Shown here piece by piece: positions 50,619 through 58,642 of a DNA stretch of 64,000 nucleotides. Both the position numbers and the translations under genes were made by a program. The notes under the pieces are model-generated. The model had not been told where the DNA came from. It was given only the letters and a program-made list of their open reading frames with translations, and did no database searches. Origin of the DNA: an uncultured Eubacteriales bacterium (GTDB lineage: Bacteria > Bacillota > Clostridia > Oscillospirales > UBA644); contig CAKSTW010000002.1 of assembly GCA_934501435.1 (NCBI GenBank), positions 248,001 through 312,000 of the forward strand, in the 5' to 3' direction. Each line of letters opens with the position of its first letter. Within the stretch, counting starts at the first letter, position 1.

Positions 50619-52043
50619 ATGGCGGATATTGTAATAATCGGCTGCGGCGTCATAGGCGCGGCGACGGCTTTCTATCTTTCAAGATACGACCTTGATATCG
50701 TCGTCGTCGAAAAGGAAAACGACGTCGCGATGGGGACGAGCCGTGCGAACAGCGCGATAATCCACGCGGGCTACGACCCCGAACCGGGGACCCTTGCGGC
50801 AAAACTCAACGTTGAGGGCAGCAGACTTGCCGAACATCTCGCGCCCGAACTTTCCGTACCTTATATCCGCAACGGTTCTCTTGTCCTTGCGTTTGACGGC
50901 GAAGACGAAAAAACGCTTCAGCGGCTGAAAAACAACGCCGATAAAAACGGGGTCGAGGGCGCGCGTATCATTTCAAAAGAGGAACTTCGTGAAAAAGAAC
51001 CGAATGTGTCCCCCGACGCCGTTTCCGCGCTTTACGCTCCGACGGGCGCGATAATAAACCCGTGGGAATATACTCTTGCGTTTATCGAAGTCGCGGTAAA
51101 AAACGGCGTGAAACTCGAAAGGCGGACCGAAGTTTTCGGCATTGAAAAGGATACCGACGGATATCTTGTAAAAACGAATAACGGCGAACTGAGAACAAAA
51201 TATATCATAAACTGCGCGGGGACCCACGCCGACGAAATTCATGCGTTTGTCGCTCCCGCGACATTTAAGATGACCCCCGCAAAGGGCGAATATTATCTTT
51301 TGGATAAAAGCGCGGGCGCTACTGTTTCCCATACGGTATTCCAGTGTCCGAAAGCGGAGGGGAAAGGAGTTCTTGTTACCCCGACCGTCCACGGAAACCT
51401 GCTTGTCGGACCCGACGCTCTGCCGTCCGGAAAGGACGATACTTCAACGGTTGCGGAGGGGCTTCTGTCGGTTAAGGAAAGGGCGAAAAAAAGCGTTCCG
51501 TCGGTCGATTTCCGAAGTTCGATAAGGAACTTTGCTGGCGTTCGGGCAAACACCGACAAAAACGATTTTATAATAGATTTTGCAGCCGAAAATTTCCTCG
51601 ATATCGCGGGGATACGCTCTCCGGGGCTTTCCGCCGCGCCCGCCGTCGCGCTTTATGCGATAAAAAAACTGCGTAAAAACGGACTTGTGCTTTACGAAAA
51701 GGAAAAGTTTGCGTCAACGCGCAGAGTATTCCGGTTTTCGGAACTTTCCGCCGAGGAAAAGAACGAAAAAATAAAGGAAGATCCGCTTTACGGAAAGATC
51801 GTCTGCCGCTGCGAAAAAATCACCGAGGGAGAGATAAGGGACTGCTTCTGCTCGAAAGTTCCGCCCGTGAGCGTGGACGGCGTAAAGCGCAGAGTAAACG
51901 CGGGAATGGGCAGATGTCAGGGCGGTTTCTGTTCTCCGAGAGTAGTTGCGATCATCGCCGAAGAACTCGGAATTAAGACCGAAGACGTCGTAAAAGACCG
52001 CGACGGAAGTTATATCCTTGCGAAAGGGGGCGGAAATCTGTGA
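50619..52043 (+). CDS. FAD-dependent glycerol-3-phosphate dehydrogenase-like protein with BFD domain
   Basis: The 474-residue protein has an N-terminal FAD site (IVIIGCGVIGAATAFYLSRY, then SRANSAIIHAGYD) of the DAO/GlpA fold. The C-terminal BFD-like [2Fe-2S] domain has four cysteines (KIVCRCEKITEGEIRDC and GMGRCQGGFCSPRV). With the next two genes it forms the anaerobic module usually annotated as GlpA-like, oxidising glycerol 3-phosphate to dihydroxyacetone phosphate. ATG 50619 follows AAAAGGA. A hydroxyglutarate oxidase-like role cannot be ruled out from sequence. Confidence 0.87.
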   Translation: MADIVIIGCGVIGAATAFYLSRYDLDIVVVEKENDVAMGTSRANSAIIHAGYDPEPGTLAAKLNVEGSRLAEHLAPELSVPYIRNGSLVLAFDGEDEKTLQRLKNNADKNGVEGARIISKEELREKEPNVSPDAVSALYAPTGAIINPWEYTLAFIEVAVKNGVKLERRTEVFGIEKDTDGYLVKTNNGELRTKYIINCAGTHADEIHAFVAPATFKMTPAKGEYYLLDKSAGATVSHTVFQCPKAEGKGVLVTPTVHGNLLVGPDALPSGKDDTSTVAEGLLSVKERAKKSVPSVDFRSSIRNFAGVRANTDKNDFIIDFAAENFLDIAGIRSPGLSAAPAVALYAIKKLRKNGLVLYEKEKFASTRRVFRFSELSAEEKNEKIKEDPLYGKIVCRCEKITEGEIRDCFCSKVPPVSVDGVKRRVNAGMGRCQGGFCSPRVVAIIAEELGIKTEDVVKDRDGSYILAKGGGNL

Positions 52044-53296
52044 TCTACGATCTTATAGTCGTCGGAGGAGGTCCCGCGGGGCTTGCCGCCGCCGTTTCCG
52101 CAAAAAACGAGGGGCTTGAAAACGTTCTTGTCATAGAACGCGACAGCGAGGCGGGAGGAATACTCAATCAGTGTATCCATAACGGTTTCGGGCTTCACTA
52201 TTTCGGCGAAGAACTCACCGGCCCCGAATATGCGGGCAGATTTATAAAGAAGGCTGAGGAGGCGGGCGTTGAAATTTCGACCGACTCAATGGTTCTCGAC
52301 ATTACAAAAGATAAAGAAGTGCATTATATAAGTCCGCAGGGCTATACGGTCGCGGAGGCAAAGTCGATAGTTCTTGCGATGGGCTGCAGAGAGCGGACAA
52401 GAGGGGCTATCGGTATTGCGGGAACGCGTCCCTCTGGCGTGTTTACCGCCGGAACGGCGCAGCGTTACCTTAATATCGACGGCTATCTTTGCGGTAAAAA
52501 GGTAGTGATTTTAGGGAGCGGAGACATAGGGCTTATCATGGCGAGACGAATGACCCTTGAGGGGGCGAAAGTGCTTGCCTGCGTCGAGGTCATGCCTTAT
52601 TCGGGAGGCCTTACAAGAAATATCGTCCAGTGCCTTGAAGATTACGGAATTCCGCTTTATCTGTCGCATACCGTGACCGAAATAAGAGGGGAAAACAGGG
52701 TCGAAGGGGTCGTCATTTCCGAAGTCGACGAAAACCGCCGTCCGATAAAGGGGACGGAAAGATATACCGAATGCGACACCGTTTTGCTGTCGGTCGGTCT
52801 TATCCCCGAAAACGAACTTACGCGCTCCGCGGGAATTTCCGTTGACAGACGTACAAACGGAGCGTTCGTCCATGAAAATATGGAGACGGAGGCTGAAGGA
52901 ATTTTTGCCTGCGGAAACGTCGTCCACGTTCACGACCTTGTCGATTTCGTGACCGAAGAAAGTATCAGAGCGGGCAAGGGAGCCGCCGAATATGTAAAAA
53001 ACAGTTTTTCGGAAAAAGGAAGAGTTTTCACTCTCGAAAACGGCGACGGTATTTCCTATACCGTGCCGCAGAAGATAAGAACGGCAAACGCGGGAAAGAA
53101 GACCGACGTATTTTTCAGGGTGAACCGCATTTTCAAAAAAAGCAGGATAACCGTAAAATCACTCGGTAAAGAGATAGCGGCGTTTTCGCGCGAAAGAATG
53201 GCTCCGGGCGAAATGGAAAAAATATCGCTTCCCGCGGTTCTTCTCGAAAAAGCGGGTAACAACGTCATAACGGTCGGAGCGGAGGAGATAAAATGA
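52040..53296 (+). CDS. NAD(P)/FAD-dependent oxidoreductase of the same module
   Basis: The 418-residue protein has a FAD Rossmann motif (LIVVGGGPAGLAAAVSAKNE), a second dinucleotide motif (KVVILGSGDIGLIMARRM), and ECDTVLLSVGLIPENEL typical of the NADH-oxidase-like partner. FVHENMETEAEGIFACGNVV closes the FAD site. It probably passes electrons from the dehydrogenase to NAD or another carrier. It starts at GTG 52040, overlapping the previous stop by four bases, so it is tightly coupled. Confidence 0.88.
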   Translation: MIYDLIVVGGGPAGLAAAVSAKNEGLENVLVIERDSEAGGILNQCIHNGFGLHYFGEELTGPEYAGRFIKKAEEAGVEISTDSMVLDITKDKEVHYISPQGYTVAEAKSIVLAMGCRERTRGAIGIAGTRPSGVFTAGTAQRYLNIDGYLCGKKVVILGSGDIGLIMARRMTLEGAKVLACVEVMPYSGGLTRNIVQCLEDYGIPLYLSHTVTEIRGENRVEGVVISEVDENRRPIKGTERYTECDTVLLSVGLIPENELTRSAGISVDRRTNGAFVHENMETEAEGIFACGNVVHVHDLVDFVTEESIRAGKGAAEYVKNSFSEKGRVFTLENGDGISYTVPQKIRTANAGKKTDVFFRVNRIFKKSRITVKSLGKEIAAFSRERMAPGEMEKISLPAVLLEKAGNNVITVGAEEIK

Positions 53297-53652
53297 AAGA
53301 ACTTGTTTGTATCGTCTGCCCCAAGGGGTGCAGGCTTTCGGTCGATGAGGAAAACGGTTATGCCGTAACCGGAAACAGTTGTCCGAGAGGCGAGGAATAC
53401 GGAAAAAACGAACTTCGCGATCCGCACAGAGCCGTGACTTCGACCGTCCATATTTCGGGAGCCATGCACCCGCGGCTTCCCGTCAAGACCGACGGGGAAA
53501 TAAAAAAAGCGGATATGTTCAGAGTTATGCAGGTCATAAAGACCGTGAGGACCGAAGCTCCCGTCGAAACGGGCGAAATTCTGGTTCGCGATATAGCGGG
53601 AACGGGCGTAAACCTCGTGAGCACGAAAACCGTCGCGAAAATAAAAAAATAA
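53293..53652 (+). CDS. DUF1667 protein, small Cys-rich subunit
   Basis: The 119-residue protein begins KELVCIVCPKGCRLSVDE and has GNSCPRGEEYGKNELRDPHR, giving four conserved cysteines likely to bind an iron-sulfur cluster or zinc. This DUF1667 family accompanies the two flavoproteins above in anaerobes and is thought to be an electron-transfer or assembly subunit. It overlaps the preceding gene (ATGA). Confidence 0.88.
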   Translation: MKELVCIVCPKGCRLSVDEENGYAVTGNSCPRGEEYGKNELRDPHRAVTSTVHISGAMHPRLPVKTDGEIKKADMFRVMQVIKTVRTEAPVETGEILVRDIAGTGVNLVSTKTVAKIKK

Positions 53653-53654
53653 AA

Positions 53655-53690
53655 AGAGAGCGGAGAACAAAATTTGTTTTCCGCTCTTTT
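53655..53690. terminator. Bidirectional terminator
   Basis: AGAGCGGAGAACAAA pairs with TTTGTTTTCCGCTCT (one G-T pair), flanked by A-run and T-run. Confidence 0.87.
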
Positions 53691-53691
53691 A

Positions 53692-53925
53692 TTATCTTTC
53701 TTCGGTTTTCTTGCCAGTGATATGTTCGCAGACAAGTTCAAGGCATAAAACTCTGTCCTTGCCGCCCGCCGTCTCCTTTTCGGCGTAATCGCTGTCGTCG
53801 GTGAATTTTTTGCTCAGTTTACGGCATATCTCAATAGTTTTGTCCGGGTCTTCGACCTTGTGAATTCTTCCGAAAGCGACTGCTTTTTTCGTCTCGTTTC
53901 TCCGAACGCTGCGCGTTATCACCAT
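53692..53925 (-). pseudogene. Remnant of a pyridoxamine-phosphate-oxidase-like flavoprotein (C-terminal half)
   Basis: The 77-residue frame includes AVAFGRIHKVEDPDKTIEIC and ends LELVCEHITGKKTEER. These match the last strands of the PNPOx-like (split-barrel flavin-binding) family, whose members are about 140-160 residues. The N-terminal half with the flavin-binding strands is missing. The ATG at 53925 has no ribosome site and lies within the end of the upstream lipoprotein gene. This suggests a deletion that fused the remnant to that operon. A functional short protein is less likely. Confidence 0.5.
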
Positions 53926-54773
53926 GAGTCGGGGTTGTAGGGATCGTCGAGAATATCCGAGTCTCCGATAAGTTCTGCTATCTTTTCGTCTATCTTTTCT
54001 TTCTTTTCGAAAAGATTTTTTATTTTCGCGGCGGCTTCTCCGCTTGTCGGAACCTTATAAGCGGTCGCAACGCCGTAGCCCTCATCTTCTTCGGTGACCG
54101 TTTCGGAGGCGGGAACTATAAGCAAAGAGTCGTTGCTCTTTATTAAGGTGCAATAGGCTTCGCTGAACAGTTCGTCTTCCGTATAACGGTGGATCTCCGC
54201 GCCGAGATAAGAATATCTGTCGGAGGAAACCTGAACGGTGTCGTTCAGGGCTATGACTTCCTCTATCGCCGCGACTGCTGCGTCCGTAAGAGGAATGCTG
54301 TCGGGCATGTCAGTTTCTCCGTACAGATAACCGAGCCACGAGGTGTCGAGTTTCATCACATATTTTGTATATATCGGATTTTTTATTTCCTCAAGCAGCG
54401 TATCGTACAGATCTTCGCGGCAGAATGTGAGACTGTTCGAGGAACCGTCCGTAAGATAGTCGGCGAAAATTATCTTTTTGTCCTTATCGGTGAAAGCAGC
54501 CTCTCCGATAAATGCCGAGAGAAGCACGGGGACGTCCCTGTCGGTCAGAAAGACCATATTCCCGCGGTCGGAGGCAAGAGCATAGGACAGCGCCGAAAGT
54601 TCGGGACTGTCGGGCAGCGCCTTATATATTTTCCCGTCGTACAGAACGGTACCGTCGTCGTTTTTGAAAGCCTGCGCTTTTTTGGTTTCGTCAAGGGCGT
54701 GGCAGGCGGAAAGGGAAAAGCAGAGAACGGTAAGAGCGAAAATGAGGACTGCGGTCCTTATAAATTTTTTCAT
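53919..54773 (-). CDS. Lipoprotein associated with an ABC exporter, unknown
   Basis: The 284-residue protein has a lipoprotein signal ending FSLSAC (Cys24). The mature domain shows no known family; it contains KIYKALPDSPELSALSYALA, STRAND-rich middle segments and a helical C-terminus with KEKIDEKIAELIGDSD. ATG 54773 follows AAAGGAG. It lies 13 bp after the permease gene, so it is the last complete gene of the GntR-ABC operon and may help the transporter outside the membrane. Confidence 0.72.
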   Translation of the reverse strand: MKKFIRTAVLIFALTVLCFSLSACHALDETKKAQAFKNDDGTVLYDGKIYKALPDSPELSALSYALASDRGNMVFLTDRDVPVLLSAFIGEAAFTDKDKKIIFADYLTDGSSNSLTFCREDLYDTLLEEIKNPIYTKYVMKLDTSWLGYLYGETDMPDSIPLTDAAVAAIEEVIALNDTVQVSSDRYSYLGAEIHRYTEDELFSEAYCTLIKSNDSLLIVPASETVTEEDEGYGVATAYKVPTSGEAAAKIKNLFEKKEKIDEKIAELIGDSDILDDPYNPDSW

Positions 54774-54786
54774 TTTGCTTTCTCCT

Positions 54787-55596
54787 TTATTCAAGATTGA
54801 GTTTCTTTTTGATAACGAAGTTTGTTATTGCGTAATAGATGATCCCGAATATTACGGTGAAAATGATAATCAGGCAGAACATTATATGTACCGAAGTATA
54901 GGGATTTTTTTCGATAAAATTCAATATCGGGTCGAGACTTCCGGCAAGCGCCGCCACGGAAACCGCGGTCGTTATCGCGGTAGTGATTATCTGGCAGACT
55001 ATATAATATCCGAAGAATATTCCCACCGCCAGAAGTCCGCGGTTCTTTTTCGATAACTGGCCGAGCGCCGCGCATGCGTAGAGCAGCAGTATCTCCGTTA
55101 TCATCGAAAGCAGGGCTGCGACAATGAACTCAACAAGATAAAGCGCGAAGTTTCCGGAAGTCCATTCTATAAATCTGTTCAGGAGATAGCCCCCCGCTTT
55201 TATTACTTCGACAAGCACTTCGCCCGCCATCGCGATGACCATCGAAATAACGGTCGCCGCCGCGGTGACAAAAAATACTCCGACCGCAACCGCGAGTTTT
55301 GCGAAAATATGCTGACCTGTCGTTACGGGAAGCGTAAAGGAAAGGTATCCCTCGCGTTTGAACAGATTGGTGTAAAAACGGGAGACCACAAACCAGAGCG
55401 TCATAAAATAGAGGAAGATGCAGGATATCACATACATAAATACCGAGGAGGAAAGCACTATGTCATAAACTTCGGTGTCCGCCTCGAAAAACTGGATTAT
55501 CCTCGTGAGAACGCCTATTCCGATTATTATAAGCTGAAAGGGGAAAAGTTTGCGGAAATACGACTGAATTTCGTATTTCATCAGTTTTCCTACCAT
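54787..55596 (-). CDS. ABC-2 type transporter permease
   Basis: The 269-residue protein has six predicted membrane helices (for example VLSSSVFMYVISCIFLYFM and YIVCQIITTAITTAVSVAAL). The start reads MVGKLMKYEIQSYFRKLFPF, typical of YtrC/D-like permeases. It forms an exporter with the ATPase encoded upstream and overlapping by seven bases. The substrate is unknown; relatives in GntR-linked operons respond to cell-envelope stress. Confidence 0.87.
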   Translation of the reverse strand: MVGKLMKYEIQSYFRKLFPFQLIIIGIGVLTRIIQFFEADTEVYDIVLSSSVFMYVISCIFLYFMTLWFVVSRFYTNLFKREGYLSFTLPVTTGQHIFAKLAVAVGVFFVTAAATVISMVIAMAGEVLVEVIKAGGYLLNRFIEWTSGNFALYLVEFIVAALLSMITEILLLYACAALGQLSKKNRGLLAVGIFFGYYIVCQIITTAITTAVSVAALAGSLDPILNFIEKNPYTSVHIMFCLIIIFTVIFGIIYYAITNFVIKKKLNLE

Positions 55597-56288
55597 TTGA
55601 ATACCTCCCTGAACATTTCGTCGACGCTCTTTCCGTTTTCTTCTCTTATCTCATCGACGGTCTTCGTAAGCGTTATTTCGCCGTTCTGAAGGAAAATAAC
55701 GTCGTCGAGCACCTGCTCTATATCGGAAATGAGGTGGGTCGAAATGACGACCGACGCTTCCGGATTATAGTTGTTGATTATCGTTCTTATTACATAGTCC
55801 CTTGTAGCGGGGTCAACGCCCGCTATCGGTTCGTCGAGAATATAAAGAAGTGCGTTTCTGCTCATTACGAGAATAAGACAGACCTTTTCCTTGTTGCCTT
55901 TCGAAAGGGTCTTTAATCTTGCGGACGTCTCTATGCCGAGATTTTCGAGCATTTTATACGCAAGTTCGGTTCTGAAATCGGCATAGAAGTCGGAAAACAT
56001 CTTCACTATCTGTTCCACCGTCATCCAGCTGTTCAGAAAACTTTCGTCGGGAAGATACGAAACTATCTTTTTCGTCTCGACTCCCGGCGCCATTCCGTTT
56101 ATCAGGATCCTGCCCGAAGAGGGAGTCAAAAGACCGTTCGCCGTTTTGATAAGAGTCGTTTTTCCCGAACCGTTGGGTCCCAAAAGACCTACGATGCGCC
56201 CGCTCTGAATTTCGAGATTTACGTTTTTTAAGGCAGGTTTGCCGCCGTAATTCTTCGAAAGGTTTTCGCATACGAGCAATCTACTCAT
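55590..56288 (-). CDS. ABC transporter ATP-binding protein
   Basis: The 232-residue ATPase has Walker A (LLGPNGSGKTTLIKTANGL), the signature LSKGNKEKVCLILV, Walker B (ALLYILDEPIAGVDP) and the switch His (VVISTHLISDIEQV). The signature is LSKGN rather than LSGGQ, which is common in this YtrB-like branch. It drives the permease encoded next. Its start overlaps the GntR stop by four bases. Confidence 0.95.
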   Translation of the reverse strand: MSRLLVCENLSKNYGGKPALKNVNLEIQSGRIVGLLGPNGSGKTTLIKTANGLLTPSSGRILINGMAPGVETKKIVSYLPDESFLNSWMTVEQIVKMFSDFYADFRTELAYKMLENLGIETSARLKTLSKGNKEKVCLILVMSRNALLYILDEPIAGVDPATRDYVIRTIINNYNPEASVVISTHLISDIEQVLDDVIFLQNGEITLTKTVDEIREENGKSVDEMFREVFKW

Positions 56289-56644
56289 ACATTGTTCTCC
56301 TTTATATAATTATAAATTTCGTCGGCTGTCATTCCGAGTTTCTTCATTTCGGAAACATATTCCGCAGTCTTGTTTTCGGCAATTCTGCAGACGGTCTCTT
56401 TGGCAAGCGCGGTGTTTTCGCCGACAAACCAGCCTGTTCCTCTGACCGAATAAATAAGCCCGAGCCTCTCAAGTTCGGTGAACGATTTCTGGACGGTGTT
56501 CGGGTTTATCCCCGCGACGACCGCAAGATCCCTTACCGATAAAAGCCGGGACCCCGGCGGAAATTCGCCGTTCGATATCCCGACACAGACAAGTTCGCAA
56601 AGCTGCGGACATATCGGGCGCTCTTTGTCCATGTTCCAATTCAT
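56285..56644 (-). CDS. GntR family regulator, YtrA subfamily
   Basis: The 119-residue protein is mostly a winged helix (LLSVRDLAVVAGINPNTVQK) with a short helical tail, the YtrA form that lacks a large ligand domain. YtrA regulators repress the ABC genes in their own operon and are relieved by envelope-active agents. It is the first gene of the operon. No clear palindrome of the ytrA type was found in the short promoter region. Confidence 0.92.
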   Translation of the reverse strand: MNWNMDKERPICPQLCELVCVGISNGEFPPGSRLLSVRDLAVVAGINPNTVQKSFTELERLGLIYSVRGTGWFVGENTALAKETVCRIAENKTAEYVSEMKKLGMTADEIYNYIKENNV

Positions 56645-56682
56645 GGCAATTTTTCCTCCTTATTATCTTCTGTTCTACTGTA

Positions 56683-56711
56683 ATAATACACAAAGCAGGG
56701 TGATTTGTCAA
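56683..56711 (-). promoter_or_regulatory. Promoter of the GntR-ABC operon
   Basis: Minus strand TTGACA (56711-56706), 17 bp, TATTAT (56688-56683). Confidence 0.83.
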
Positions 56712-56721
56712 GGGGTTTCCG

Positions 56722-56752
56722 AAAAAAAATGTCCGCAGTCTTGCGGACATTC
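56722..56752 (-). terminator. Terminator after ispF
   Basis: On the minus strand AATGTCCGCA-AGAC-TGCGGACATT is followed by eight T. It lies just upstream of the GntR promoter. Confidence 0.9.
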
Positions 56753-57229
56753 TTACCGTATTTCCGTTATCAGGCAGGTTGCCAGAGCCTTGACACCGAG
56801 TTTTTTTCCTGTAAAACCAAGCCCCTCTTCGGTCTTTCCCTTGACGTTTACCGCGTCGGGCGGAAGGGCGCAGGCTTTTGCGATATTTTCGCGCATCTGT
56901 TCTTTGTACGGGGATATCTTCGGTTCTTCGGCAACTACCGTACAGTCGATATTGACCGCTCTGAACCCGTTTTCCGAAAGCAGACGGACCGTTTCTTTCA
57001 GCAGAAGAAGACTGTCGGCTCCCTTGTATTTCGGGTCGCTGTCGGGAAAGTGCGAGCCGATGTCTCCGAGTCCCGCGGCTCCCAGAAGCGCGTCGGTCAC
57101 CGCGTGGAGAAGCGCGTCGGCGTCGGAATGACCGAGAAGTCCCTTTTCATAAGGAATTTCGACTCCGCCGAGGATCAGTTTTCTTCCTTTTTCAAATCTG
57201 TGAACGTCGTAGCCTATGCCTGTTCTCAT
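56753..57229 (-). CDS. ispF: 2-C-methyl-D-erythritol 2,4-cyclodiphosphate synthase
   Basis: The 158-residue protein begins MRTGIGYDVHRFEKGRKLIL with the zinc ligands Asp8 and His10, followed by LGHSDADALLHAVTDALLG with the third His. It cyclises CDP-methylerythritol phosphate in the MEP isoprenoid pathway. It is not fused to IspD. It lies downstream of rpsR with a terminator between. Confidence 0.96.
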   Translation of the reverse strand: MRTGIGYDVHRFEKGRKLILGGVEIPYEKGLLGHSDADALLHAVTDALLGAAGLGDIGSHFPDSDPKYKGADSLLLLKETVRLLSENGFRAVNIDCTVVAEEPKISPYKEQMRENIAKACALPPDAVNVKGKTEEGLGFTGKKLGVKALATCLITEIR

Positions 57230-57241
57230 TTTATCCTCCGT

Positions 57242-57274
57242 AAAAAAATAAGGGAAGCGATCGTCGCCTCCCTT
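57242..57274 (-). terminator. Terminator of rpsF-ssb-rpsR
   Basis: Minus-strand stem AAGGGAGGCGA-CGA-TCGCTTCCCTT (one G-T pair), then A and seven T. Confidence 0.85.
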
Positions 57275-57290
57275 GTCTTTTTTGATTAAA

Positions 57291-57527
57291 TTAGTCGGCA
57301 GAGTAGGGAAGCAGAGCGATCTGTCTTGCTCTTTTTATCGCTTCGGTGAGTTCTCTCTGGTGCATGGCGCAGGTGCAGGTTACGCGGCGGGGAAGGATCT
57401 TTCCTCTTTCGCTTACGTACTTCCTGAGTTTTGCAACGTCTTTATAATCTATCGAAGTCGCTTTGTCAGCGCAGAACTGGCAAACTCTCTTCTTGGGTCT
57501 TCTTTTGAAGTTGTTTTCTCTTTCCAT
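57291..57527 (-). CDS. rpsR: 30S ribosomal protein S18, Cys-containing form
   Basis: The 78-residue protein has KKRVCQFCADKATSIDYKD, then RGKILPRRVTCTCAMHQREL and TEAIKRARQIALLPYS. The CxxC and CxCxxH pairs mark the zinc-binding (C+) form of S18. It binds the 30S platform beside S6. Last gene of the rpsF operon. Confidence 0.97.
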   Translation of the reverse strand: MERENNFKRRPKKRVCQFCADKATSIDYKDVAKLRKYVSERGKILPRRVTCTCAMHQRELTEAIKRARQIALLPYSAD

Positions 57528-57565
57528 TTCAGTTTTGCTCCTTTCGTAAATTCTTTTCGCAAAGA

Positions 57566-58033
57566 TCAGAACGGGAGATCTTCTTCGATATCTCTTATAT
57601 CGGCGAAGAAATCGTTCTCGGGAATATTGGAATAAGCTTCCTGATCCTTTTCGGGAGCTGCGGCTGCAGGTGCTTTTGCGGCGGCGGACGACGAAGAAGC
57701 GTTTTTGCTTTCACCGAACATGACTTCATCGACAACAACGCGGGGAGAACGCTGGTTTTTGCCTTCCTTGTCCTTCCATGTGTTGATCTGAAGGCTTCCG
57801 AAAACAATGATGACGGAGCCTTTTTTGAAGTATTTCGAAACGAATTCCGCAGTCTTGTAGAACGCGACGCAGTCGATAAAATCGGCGGTCGGTCTTCCGT
57901 CGTCTCTCTGAGCGTTTGTCACTCTGCGGTTTACGGCTACCGTAAAACGGAGGACGGGGACGTTCGACGCGGACATCTGAAGTTCGGGGTCTGCCGTGAG
58001 TCTTCCCATAAGGATTATCTTGTTGATATTCAT
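57566..58033 (-). CDS. ssb: Single-stranded DNA-binding protein
   Basis: The 155-residue protein starts MNINKIILMGRLTADPELQM, has FIDCVAFYKTAEFVSKYFKK and KGSVIIVFGSLQINTWKDKE of the OB fold, a flexible Ala/Pro-rich linker, and the acidic tail DIRDIEEDLPF. The DLPF end recruits DNA-repair and replication partners. It lies between rpsF and rpsR as in most Firmicutes. Confidence 0.97.
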   Translation of the reverse strand: MNINKIILMGRLTADPELQMSASNVPVLRFTVAVNRRVTNAQRDDGRPTADFIDCVAFYKTAEFVSKYFKKGSVIIVFGSLQINTWKDKEGKNQRSPRVVVDEVMFGESKNASSSSAAAKAPAAAAPEKDQEAYSNIPENDFFADIRDIEEDLPF

Positions 58034-58067
58034 ATCTTATCCACTCCCTTTTCTTTTTCGGCGGGTC

Positions 58068-58361
58068 TTATTTCTTTACGGTCATCAAACGCATAACGCC
58101 GTCGGTTATGTTGGCTATACGGTCAAGCTCTTTCACAAGAGAACCTTCAGCCTCGAAACTGATGACTGCGTAGTAACCCTCCGTCTCGTAGTTTATAGCG
58201 TAAGCAAGACGCTTTTTACCCCAGACGTCAACGTTTTCGACTGTTCCGCCGTTCTCTGCGATAAGGGTCTTGAACTTTTCAACGGTCGCTTCAAGAGCCG
58301 CGTCGTCGAAAGTTTTTGTGCTGAGAACAAGAACTGATTCGTATTTGTTTCTGATTACCAT
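58068..58361 (-). CDS. rpsF: 30S ribosomal protein S6
   Basis: The 97-residue protein has VIRNKYESVLVLSTKTFDDA and VWGKKRLAYAINYETEGYYA, standard S6 strands. S6 forms a dimer with S18 on the platform. It is first in the rpsF-ssb-rpsR operon, behind a structured leader of about 100 bases that may be the target of S6-S18 feedback. Confidence 0.97.
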   Translation of the reverse strand: MVIRNKYESVLVLSTKTFDDAALEATVEKFKTLIAENGGTVENVDVWGKKRLAYAINYETEGYYAVISFEAEGSLVKELDRIANITDGVMRLMTVKK

Positions 58362-58461
58362 TTTGTTTTACCTCCTTTTGGACATAAGGCCTGCGGCATG
58401 CCGTAGGCAAGGACCGCTTTTGCGGGCATCGGCGGAACGCTGAACGGACCGTGCCGATACA
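58362..58461 (-). promoter_or_regulatory. Structured 5' leader of rpsF
   Basis: The minus-strand leader holds three candidate hairpins: ATCGGC...GCCGAT, CCGC-AAAA-GCGG, and the 20-base imperfect palindrome at 58408-58389 around CGGCATGCCG. Leaders of rpsF in many bacteria bind the S6-S18 complex through a CCG-bearing bulge. CCG triplets are present here, but I cannot confirm the fold. Confidence 0.5.
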
Positions 58462-58467
58462 GTTTCA

Positions 58468-58496
58468 AGTATACAGTAAAAACGAGTGTTTGTCAA
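58468..58496 (-). promoter_or_regulatory. rpsF promoter
   Basis: Minus strand TTGACA (58496-58491), 17 bp, TATACT (58473-58468). Confidence 0.87.
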
Positions 58497-58555
58497 GACT
58501 GAAACGGAGGATTTTTTTACATTTTTCCGAAATTCGCCGTTTTGCCCGAAAATCC

Positions 58556-58584
58556 TTGCTTTTTTCAATAATTTATATTATACT
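58556..58584 (+). promoter_or_regulatory. ychF promoter
   Basis: TTGCTT (58556-58561), 17 bp, TATACT (58579-58584), about 59 bp before the start codon. Confidence 0.72.
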
Positions 58585-58642
58585 GTAATATAATAGGCAG
58601 AGTTTTGCCTTTTGAATATCCGTCCCGAAAGGAAATGAAAAT

